A DNA stretch of 5,642 bases, from NCBI GenBank assembly GCA_025450375.1, contig JANWHO010000158.1, forward strand, positions 1-5,642, read 5' to 3'. A program made the translations under genes and the position numbers. The notes under the pieces were generated by a model. It saw only the letters and a program-made list of their open reading frames with translations, was not told the DNA's origin and ran no database searches. Each line of letters opens with the position of its first letter. Position 1 is the first letter of the stretch. This DNA comes from Chloroflexota bacterium (GTDB taxonomy: Bacteria > Chloroflexota > UBA5177 > JANWHV01). Shown here piece after piece: positions 1-5,078 of this stretch.

Positions 1-77
1 CCTACGGTGCCCAGGCCGCAGAGGACCACATGGTCGGCCCAGGAGTCTGGGTCGGAGGCTGGCGCGGCATTGCTCAT
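1..77 (-). CDS. TrkA-N/RCK-type NAD-binding protein, N-terminal fragment
   Basis: Partial gene running off the left edge. Reading the minus strand from ATG at 77 gives 25 codons: a short polar leader (MSNAAPASDPDSWA) and then DHVVLCGLGTVG. A first beta strand followed by GxGxxG is the start of a Rossmann fold, and the wording H-V-V-L-C-G-L-G is typical of TrkA-N domains in potassium-transport regulators and RCK-gated channels, where the loop binds NAD(H) or another nucleotide. The frame has a stop just upstream (TAG, at 91-93 of the plus strand), so the start is well bounded. A weak GGGG ribosome site lies at 82-85. It is divergent from the ABC operon. Only the first strand is visible, so another Rossmann family is possible; the TrkA-N assignment is an inference from the motif. 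Confidence 0.6.
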   Translation of the reverse strand, partial: MSNAAPASDPDSWADHVVLCGLGTV

Positions 78-84
78 GGCGCCC

Positions 85-129
85 CTATGCTAGCACACCC
101 AGACTGGCGCGGAACGCCGCGCACGGCAC
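85..129 (-). other. possible 14-codon leader ORF upstream of the TrkA-N gene
   Basis: On the minus strand a strong Shine-Dalgarno-like tract, AAGGGAGGAG (plus positions 139-148), lies 9 nt before a GTG at 129. That GTG opens a 14-codon frame (VPCAAFRASLGVLA) ending in TAG at 85-87, only 7 nt before the ATG of the divergent Rossmann gene. This could be a coupled leader peptide. It could equally be chance, since the purine tract may have no role in translation. The peptide resembles no attenuator type known to me. Confidence 0.2.
107..122. repeat. short GC-rich inverted repeat in the divergent intergenic region
   Basis: GCGCGG (107-112), AACG, CCGCGC (117-122) is a perfect 6-bp inverted repeat in the spacer between the TrkA-N gene and the ABC operon. 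It could be an operator or a small hairpin. In GC-rich DNA such repeats are common by chance. No convincing sigma-70 -35/-10 pair was found for either gene in this spacer. Confidence 0.25.
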
Positions 130-185
130 AACTTTGTTCTCCTCCCTTGCTGCGAACCCACGCCCTGAGTACCCTGAACCAAGCT

Positions 186-902
186 ATGCAGTCACCAGCG
201 ATCATTATTGACGGGGTCACCAAGGATATTCCGCTTGGTCAGCGCGTGGTTCATGCCTTGCGCGGGGTCAGCCTGACCATTGGCAGCGGGGAGGTGGTGG
301 CGATCGTCGGCCCCAGCGGGAGTGGGAAAACGACCCTTCTCGGTCTCCTCGGCGGCCTGGATTCCCCCACCAGCGGGCGGATCATCCTGAATGGGATAGA
401 CATCACTCACCTTTCCGAGGGGAAGATGGCCGGCATTCGCAACCGCCAGATCGGCTTCGTGTTCCAGTCGTTCAACCTCATCCCCACCCTGACCGCCCTG
501 GAGAACGTGGCCTTGCCGATCCAATTCGGACGCGGGCCGAACGCCCTGCGGCGAGCCGCTGATCTCCTGCGCACGATTGGATTGGAGGACAGGCTGGGAC
601 ACAAGCCCTCGCAGCTTTCCGGCGGCGAGCAACAGCGCGTGGCGATCGCCCGCGCCCTGGCCAACGACCCGGCGATTATTCTGGCCGACGAGCCGACCGG
701 GAATCTGGATTCGGCCAATGGGGCCCGGATCATGCATCAGTTGCTTGATCTGCGTACCACCCTGGGGAAAACCGTGATCCTGGTCACCCACGATCCGGCC
801 ATCGCGACCCAGGCCGATCGCACGGTGCATCTTCGTGACGGGCTGGTAGTGGACGACGATCTTCCGGTCCCGGCCATCCTCCACGCCGCCGCGGCCCGCT
901 GA
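186..902 (+). CDS. ABC transporter ATP-binding protein (LolD/MacB/FtsE-like)
   Basis: A 238-residue cytoplasmic ATPase that powers the permease encoded next to it. All ABC motifs are intact: Walker [10 protein letters not shown] (residues 42-50), Q-loop Gln94 in FVFQSFNL, signature LSGGEQQR (144-151), Walker B IILADEP with catalytic Glu169, D-loop NLDS (173-176) and switch His202. Length and motif wording match the LolD/MacB/YbbA group (family knowledge), whose members work with FtsX-type permeases. I chose ATG 186 because the ABC domain begins immediately after it. The frame stays open up to ATG 30, but that extension (290 residues) has no ABC-like sequence and overlaps the divergent gene at 1-77. 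No clear ribosome site precedes 186, so translation may be leaderless or weakly initiated. The stop lies 8 nt before the permease, which indicates one operon. The exported substrate cannot be read from the sequence. Confidence 0.93.
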   Translation: MQSPAIIIDGVTKDIPLGQRVVHALRGVSLTIGSGEVVAIVGPSGSGKTTLLGLLGGLDSPTSGRIILNGIDITHLSEGKMAGIRNRQIGFVFQSFNLIPTLTALENVALPIQFGRGPNALRRAADLLRTIGLEDRLGHKPSQLSGGEQQRVAIARALANDPAIILADEPTGNLDSANGARIMHQLLDLRTTLGKTVILVTHDPAIATQADRTVHLRDGLVVDDDLPVPAILHAAAAR

Positions 903-910
903 ACCCCCGC

Positions 911-3493
911 ATGGAATCGCCGGCCTTCGCCCTGGCCTACGCCTGGCGCAATCTCCAGCGGGGCGGCGCTCGGTCACTCTTCGCCGCCTTCTGCGTCGCG
1001 GTGGGCGTGGCCGCCGTGGTTGGGATGCAATTGCTGGCCCTGAATATCAGCGCCTCGGTCAACCGCGCCCCCCAGGAAGCAAACGGGGGCGATATTTCCG
1101 TGGATCCGATTACCACTCCGTTCCAGGCATCCGATCTCGCCAAGGTGGAACGGTTGCGCCGGCAGGGCGTCATCGTCGCCTATACGGCCACCCTGAATGG
1201 GGGTCGTGGGGGCGTGAAGGCCACGGCATATGGGCTCTCAACCCTGATCTCGGTCCGCGGGATCGACCCCGCCACTTATCCGCTCTATGGACAGTTCATC
1301 GCCTCCCGACCCAGCCAATCGGTGTCATCGTTGTTACGTACACCCACGGACGCGGTGATCACCCAGGATCTCTTCGACCGTTTGCATCTGCGGATCGGCG
1401 ACCAGGTGACCCTTGGCGCCGCGATCTCCGAGGTCGTAACCGTCCGCGGCATCGTCACTCCAGGCGGCCTCTTTCAGGGCGATTTTGGGATCGGCGGCAC
1501 CATCTACCAGCCGATCCGCGGCCTCGATGCCGCCAGCCCGCAGACGCGCGGCCCAGGAGCGATCGCCGCCGATAAGCTGTTTATCCGCACCCAGGACGCC
1601 GCCCATACCCGGACCGCCCTAGCGGCGCTGCGCCGGAGCCTGGGACCATTCTTCCGCTACACGACCGCCGATCAGGTGGCGAAACAGGCGGTGGCCAATA
1701 CCATGCGCTTGCAGCAACTGCTCCTGGCCTGCGGGTTGCTGGCCCTGCTGATTGGGGGGATTGGGATCGTCAATACGATGCTGGTCTCGGTGGGACGGCG
1801 CACCAAGGAAATCGCCGTCCTGAAAACGCTCGGCTTGCGGGGGTATCAGGTGATCCCGCTGTTCCTCATGGAGGCGCTGCTGCTGGGGCTGGCCGGGAGC
1901 CTCCTGGGTATTTTGGGGGGGATCGGGCTGAGCGCCGCGATCACCACGCTGGCGGTGCAATTGGGGGCGACGGTCAGTTGGTCGCTCCGCCCCAGCCCCC
2001 TGGTGGTGGGGGCCGTGCTGGGGATCGTCGCCACCGCCGTGTTTGGCTTCCTTCCCGTGTTGCGGGCCGGGCGGACCCGCCCGATCGGGGTGCTCCGCGA
2101 CGAGGACGCCCCGCTGCCCCGGATCGGCTGGCTGGTGACCAGCGGCGTGATGATCGTCCTTACTGGGGCGATGGGGATCGCCGCCGGAGTCGTCCTGCAC
2201 AATCTGCTCCTCGGAATCGGACTCGCCTATGGGGTGGTGATTCTCTTCCTCCTCTTTAGCGGGATCTTCCTTCTGGTGGTCACGGCGGCCGGTCACGGAC
2301 CCGCCTTTGGCTCGGTGGATCTCCGGCTTGCCCTGCGGAATCTCACCCGGCAGAAGCGGCGAGTGGCTTCCACCCTGGTGGCTCTGTGTATCGGCATGCT
2401 GGCGGTGGGCACCGTGGTGGTGCTGGCTCAGAACGTGCGCGCGGATCTGAACCGCCTCTTCAATGTGAACTACGGCTTCAACGTGGCCACCTTCAGCCCC
2501 ATCGATCAGGAGGCGGCCACCCTCCAGGAGACGCGGCGTCTCCCGGGCCTCCAACATACGGAGCAGGGTTTGTTGGTGGCGGGCTTGCGGTTGATCCAGG
2601 TTGATAGCCAGCCGGCGGCGCGGGTACTGCGGACCTCATTGTCCAACGTCCGCGAGGATATTTTCGCCTTCCAGACCATGGATGGACGCGACCTCCGGGT
2701 GGCGAAACTGCATCTGACCATCCTTAAGGGCGGTCGGGCCCTGGGCCCCGCCGACGAAGGCACCGCCAACACGGTAGTGCCGCAGTCGCTCGCGACCCCC
2801 CTACACCTCCATGTAGGCAGCACGCTGGAATATACCCTGTTGGGCGGCGGCACCTTTACTTTGCGCGTAGTGGGGATTATCGATCCGAGCAGCCTCAGTC
2901 CGAGCTTCGGCGGCGGGCTCATTGCCTCCGCGGCGTTCCTCCGCCCCTATGCCACGTACTCGCCGCTCTCCCGCGCCGTCCTCTACCTGCAGTTCTCCGC
3001 GAACCACGACAGCCCCGCCGCCAGCCGGATCAACCGCGACCTGCCGCAAGTCTTCGCCTTCGACATCAACGCCCTGGTGCCGCTCATCGATCGCATCCTG
3101 GATCGCGCGACCATCTTCCCCCTGGTGCTGGCCGCGCTCTCCCTGTTCGCCGGGGCCGTCATCCTCGCCAATACGGTGGCCCTGGCAGTGCTGGAGCGCC
3201 GGCGGGAGATTGGGGTGATGAAGGCGCTGGGCGCGCGTGGCGGCACGATCCTCCGCCTCCTTCTCCTGGAGAGCGCCCTGGTGGGCCTGATGGGCGGGGC
3301 CATGGGGATGGGGATGGCGATGATCGCCACCCTCATTCTGGATAACGTGGCCCTGAACATCCCCACCACCTTCGATCCGTTGGTGATCGGCGGTTTGGTG
3401 GCCGTCTCGGTGGTCCTGGCCTTGCTGGCCAGCCTGATTTCCGCCTTCCCCGCCTCAAGGGAGAAACCGCTGATCGTGCTAAGGTATGAGTGA
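911..3493 (+). CDS. FtsX/MacB-family ABC permease, two-repeat, ten-helix type
   Basis: An 860-residue inner-membrane permease paired with the ATPase upstream. It is a duplicated FtsX unit. The first half has TM1 (about 23-45), an extracytoplasmic MacB-like core domain (about 48-262) and three helices (about 266-292, 316-345, 362-385). Two linker helices follow (about 406-428, 432-458). The second half has a helix at about 486-507, a second extracytoplasmic domain (about 510-733) and three helices (about 735-760, 782-810, 824-847). Both FtsX units carry the cytoplasmic motif after their first helix: RRTKEIAVLKTLGLRG (296-311) and ERRREIGVMKALGARG (762-777), the segment expected to contact the ATPase. 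In the family, such permeases do not form a classical channel; they pass ATP-driven movement to external domains, for lipoprotein or peptide export or for hydrolase activation. With two repeats in one chain, a single copy per ATPase dimer is expected. The substrate is unknown. Confidence 0.92.
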   Translation: MESPAFALAYAWRNLQRGGARSLFAAFCVAVGVAAVVGMQLLALNISASVNRAPQEANGGDISVDPITTPFQASDLAKVERLRRQGVIVAYTATLNGGRGGVKATAYGLSTLISVRGIDPATYPLYGQFIASRPSQSVSSLLRTPTDAVITQDLFDRLHLRIGDQVTLGAAISEVVTVRGIVTPGGLFQGDFGIGGTIYQPIRGLDAASPQTRGPGAIAADKLFIRTQDAAHTRTALAALRRSLGPFFRYTTADQVAKQAVANTMRLQQLLLACGLLALLIGGIGIVNTMLVSVGRRTKEIAVLKTLGLRGYQVIPLFLMEALLLGLAGSLLGILGGIGLSAAITTLAVQLGATVSWSLRPSPLVVGAVLGIVATAVFGFLPVLRAGRTRPIGVLRDEDAPLPRIGWLVTSGVMIVLTGAMGIAAGVVLHNLLLGIGLAYGVVILFLLFSGIFLLVVTAAGHGPAFGSVDLRLALRNLTRQKRRVASTLVALCIGMLAVGTVVVLAQNVRADLNRLFNVNYGFNVATFSPIDQEAATLQETRRLPGLQHTEQGLLVAGLRLIQVDSQPAARVLRTSLSNVREDIFAFQTMDGRDLRVAKLHLTILKGGRALGPADEGTANTVVPQSLATPLHLHVGSTLEYTLLGGGTFTLRVVGIIDPSSLSPSFGGGLIASAAFLRPYATYSPLSRAVLYLQFSANHDSPAASRINRDLPQVFAFDINALVPLIDRILDRATIFPLVLAALSLFAGAVILANTVALAVLERRREIGVMKALGARGGTILRLLLLESALVGLMGGAMGMGMAMIATLILDNVALNIPTTFDPLVIGGLVAVSVVLALLASLISAFPASREKPLIVLRYE

Positions 3494-3540
3494 TTGACCT
3501 GTATACTGAGGGTAGTTTCTGATACCAGTACCCAGTGATG
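3494..3540 (+). promoter_or_regulatory. candidate promoter/operator of the toxin-antitoxin operon
   Basis: The 60-bp gap before the antitoxin holds a -35-like TTGACC (3494-3499), a TATACT (3502-3507) and a GATACC (3521-3526), but no pair has ideal 16-18 bp spacing. Repeats suited to an RHH repressor are present: GGGTA (3510-3514) opposed to TACCC (3529-3533), and two direct CCAGT copies 7 bp apart (3525-3529 and 3532-3536). Type II antitoxins usually bind such sites to autoregulate. The site assignment is an inference. Confidence 0.3.
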
Positions 3541-3546
3541 AGAGGA
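3541..3546 (+). promoter_or_regulatory. ribosome binding site of the antitoxin gene
   Basis: AGAGGA lies 7 nt before ATG 3554 and is one of the clearest Shine-Dalgarno sequences on this strand. It supports ATG 3554 as the start. The downstream toxin has no comparable site, which would favour antitoxin over toxin synthesis. Confidence 0.6.
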
Positions 3547-3553
3547 CAAGGCC

Positions 3554-3850
3554 ATGCCTACCAGCACGGTCACTCTTCCTGATGAGATCGCGGAGCAGCT
3601 TGACGCACTGGCGAGGGCACGGGGCAGCAACAGCCAGGACATCGCTCTTCAGGCTATCCGAGCCTACATTGATGATGAGGATGATCGTCGGCTCACCAGA
3701 GAGGCGCTGGCGGAGTTGGATCGGGGAGAGGGAATACCCGCCGAGCAGGTCACGGAAGACATGATCGCTCTCCTGGAGGCCCATGGCGTCAGTCGCTTAA
3801 GCCAGGAGCGCATTCGCGGTAGCATTCCGATTAATCCCGTGCGCGAATAA
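3554..3850 (+). CDS. ribbon-helix-helix (CopG-type) antitoxin
   Basis: A 98-residue protein. Residues 3-42 fit the RHH fold: a beta strand TSTVTLPDE, helix A IAEQLDALARARG, and helix B beginning SNSQDIALQAIRAYI. RHH proteins dimerise through the strand, which also contacts the DNA major groove. The remainder (43-98) is acidic and probably helical (DDEDDRRLTREALAELDRGEG), as expected for the toxin-binding tail of an antitoxin. It lies 8 nt upstream of a ParE/RelE-like gene, the standard antitoxin-first order. In such systems the protein neutralises the toxin and represses their shared promoter. The start is set by AGAGGA at 3541. The RHH assignment is strong; the antitoxin role rests on the neighbour. 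Confidence 0.85.
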   Translation: MPTSTVTLPDEIAEQLDALARARGSNSQDIALQAIRAYIDDEDDRRLTREALAELDRGEGIPAEQVTEDMIALLEAHGVSRLSQERIRGSIPINPVRE

Positions 3851-3858
3851 CGCGGACG

Positions 3859-4131
3859 GTGCGGGTACTATGGAGTCCGCTCGCGAGCAAGGAACGCGCC
3901 CACGCAATTCTCTGGGCCCTTGATCATTTCGGCGCGGAGGCCGCGGTAGCTCTCGACGAACGACTTGAGCGCGCGAGTAGACTGCTTGCGGATGTACCAC
4001 GGCCGGGGCGGCCAGGCCAAGAGCCAGGCACCTTGGAGTTTGTGCTGCCGGTCGTGCCCTATATTTTGGTCTACCGTGTGCAGGCCACTCGCGTTGAGGT
4101 CGTGCGGCTTCGGCATACCGCTCGAAGGTGA
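3859..4131 (+). CDS. ParE/RelE-superfamily toxin
   Basis: A 90-residue protein starting at GTG 3859, 8 nt after the antitoxin stop. The layout is the ParE/RelE fold: strand VLWSPLA (3-9), a helical hairpin (about 10-45), then the strand-rich core with GTLEFVLPVVPYILVYRV (57-74) and the closing strand VEVVRLRHTARR (79-90). The segments PYILVYRV and VRLRHTARR match the family closely. ParE members poison gyrase and RelE members cut ribosome-bound mRNA; the sequence alone does not decide which applies here. One oddity: family members commonly read T-R-E where this protein has T-L-E (58-60), so a conserved arginine is replaced by Leu59, which could lower activity. No good ribosome site precedes the GTG, so translation is probably coupled to the antitoxin. 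Confidence 0.8.
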   Translation: MRVLWSPLASKERAHAILWALDHFGAEAAVALDERLERASRLLADVPRPGRPGQEPGTLEFVLPVVPYILVYRVQATRVEVVRLRHTARR

Positions 4132-4163
4132 ATCCACACCGGACCATCCGTAGTCACGGTGGA

Positions 4164-4334
4164 AACTGCCTATATGAGGTCGAGGACGCTCTCTCTATGC
4201 CGATGATGCTGCTGGTGAAGCGAATGGCGCTCGCCATCAAGGCCGTGTTCACGCCGCTTCAAGTGGTGATGGCTACATCCGGCGTGGGTAATCGCCATGT
4301 CCATGTACATGTGCTGCCCGTGTACGGGCTTTAT
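4164..4334 (+). pseudogene. HIT-family hydrolase remnant (C-terminal half)
   Basis: In the frame open from GTG 4128 (which overlaps the toxin stop) to TAG 4505, the stretch from about 4164 to 4334 reads as the second half of a histidine-triad protein. A helix (DALSMPMMLLVKRMALAIKA) leads to VVMATSGVGN and then RHVHVHVLPVY, an intact H-x-H-x-H triad like that of HIT nucleotide hydrolases and transferases. The N-terminal half of the domain, which holds the nucleotide-binding D-x-x-P and G-H strands, is absent: the toxin gene occupies that position. After the triad the frame becomes low-complexity and runs antisense into the DUF6194 gene, so the true 3' end is lost too. I read it as a truncated relic. 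A short translated protein from 4128 cannot be excluded. Confidence 0.55.
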
Positions 4335-4372
4335 GGGCATGGCTCGACGGCTTCATCTTCTAAGGTTGGAGC

Positions 4373-4849
4373 TTATCCGCGGGCTGCTTGTCTCTTGTAC
4401 TTGCTCACCGCCAGGTCATACGCCTCGGCCAGGAGTTGCCGAGCTTTCATTTCAAATGTCTCGTCGCTGGGATTGAGCACACAGACCCAGTACATCCGGC
4501 CATAGACAGGGTGAGGCATCAACTGATCCAGGGCGGTAAAGTCGTAGTTGCGAGAGTTCTCGCCGCTTTCAGCCGCGCTGTCTCTGTCGGAAGGGAGCGA
4601 GGGCTCACCGAAGAGCACGCGGAACGTCTGCTTGCCAATGCCGATGTTCAAGCGAAAGACCGACGGGCGGTTGAGATTGGAGAACTGGTCATTGATATCG
4701 CTCGTCACAAGCGTCACAAACGGAAACCTATGATCCGGCGGTACGTTCCTATCTGGGTTGTAGAAGAAGAAGCTATCGCCCGAGGCGACCACAACATCCA
4801 CGCCCTCAAACGTCTCGGTGATGTATCGGCTGATCTGAGCTTCGTTCAC
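4373..4849 (-). CDS. DUF6194-like conserved protein of unknown function
   Basis: A 158-residue soluble protein with no signal peptide or membrane segment. Its start is GTG at 4849; the only upstream in-frame stop is at 4934-4936, and AGGAAAGG (plus 4860-4867) lies 10 nt before the GTG. Conserved-looking blocks are GDSFFFYNPD (24-33), RFPFVTLVT (41-49), RPSVFRLNIGIGKQTFRVLFG (61-81, in part), MPHPVYG (111-117) and WVCVLNPS (121-128). I recognise this pattern as the DUF6194 family, small proteins found in actinobacteria and Chloroflexota with no known activity. The arrangement recalls MmcQ/YjbR-like nucleic-acid or ligand-binding folds, but I cannot show that. A charged loop (about 82-101) interrupts the core. 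It is transcribed towards the HIT remnant and away from the XRE-TIR gene. No terminator hairpin is visible after its stop. Confidence 0.8.
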   Translation of the reverse strand: MNEAQISRYITETFEGVDVVVASGDSFFFYNPDRNVPPDHRFPFVTLVTSDINDQFSNLNRPSVFRLNIGIGKQTFRVLFGEPSLPSDRDSAAESGENSRNYDFTALDQLMPHPVYGRMYWVCVLNPSDETFEMKARQLLAEAYDLAVSKYKRQAARG

Positions 4850-4892
4850 CGGTAGTGGCCCTTTCCTGACTGGCTTTGCTCGGACACATTCA

Positions 4893-4921
4893 AGAATATT
4901 CCAGAGGCAGTCATAATTGAA
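4893..4921 (-). promoter_or_regulatory. candidate promoter of the DUF6194-like gene
   Basis: Read on the minus strand, TTCAAT (plus 4916-4921) and TATTCT (plus 4893-4898) are separated by exactly 17 bp and lie about 45 nt upstream of the GTG start. Matches to the sigma-70 boxes are only 3/6 and 4/6, but the surrounding DNA is more AT-rich than its neighbours. Confidence 0.3.
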
Positions 4922-4967
4922 GAGGTGGATCTCTTATTTGATGGCTAATTGATCGCCGGCCCACGAA

Positions 4968-5001
4968 CAGGGCAGGTATTGCGATTCGGAATATGCCCCT
5001 G
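4968..5001. repeat. imperfect inverted repeat upstream of the XRE-TIR gene
   Basis: CAGGGCA (4968-4974) pairs with TGCCCCTG (4994-5001) with one extra C, and the inner TATT (4977-4980) pairs with AATA (4990-4993) after a GG bulge. This leaves a 9-nt loop. It sits about 45-80 bp before the possible starts of an XRE-type regulator, so an autoregulatory operator is plausible. It lacks a U-tract, which argues against an intrinsic terminator. Confidence 0.3.
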
Positions 5002-5003
5002 CG

Positions 5004-5012
5004 TGCTATGCT
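5004..5012 (+). promoter_or_regulatory. possible extended -10 element for the XRE-TIR gene
   Basis: TG-c-TATGCT (5004-5012) resembles an extended -10 element about 34 bp before ATG 5046 and 67 bp before ATG 5079. There is no good -35 box at 17 bp. It overlaps the base region of the inverted repeat ending at 5001, an arrangement that would allow repression by binding there. Confidence 0.2.
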
Positions 5013-5078
5013 ATGCGCAACATTGGCGCCGCATAGAGACCACCGATGGCGTCGCACGCCGGAACTGAGCGGGAACCC

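Noticed and set aside
30..185. N-terminal extension of the ABC ATPase to ATG 30
   Set aside because: The 52 extra residues look unlike any ABC leader, overlap the divergent gene, and the ABC domain begins right after ATG 186.
192..977. Minus-strand open frame of 261 codons over the ABC ATPase
   Set aside because: It is antisense to an ATPase with all motifs intact, and its product has no recognisable fold.
1619..2557. Long minus-strand open frame (312 codons) inside the permease gene
   Set aside because: Its product is rich in H, Q, G, P and R with no domain, the usual antisense reading of a GC-rich membrane-protein gene. The plus-strand permease is unambiguous.
4138..4163. Small hairpins after the toxin gene (CGGA-cca-TCCG; CACCG opposed to CGGTG)
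   Set aside because: Stems are only 4-5 bp with no T-tract, too weak to call a terminator.
4302..4311. Perfect 10-bp palindrome CATGTACATG
   Set aside because: It falls on the alternating His/Val codons of the HIT triad, so codon choice explains it.
4388..4855. Plus-strand 155-codon frame opposite the DUF6194-like gene
   Set aside because: It is the complement of a gene whose minus-strand product shows conserved family blocks.
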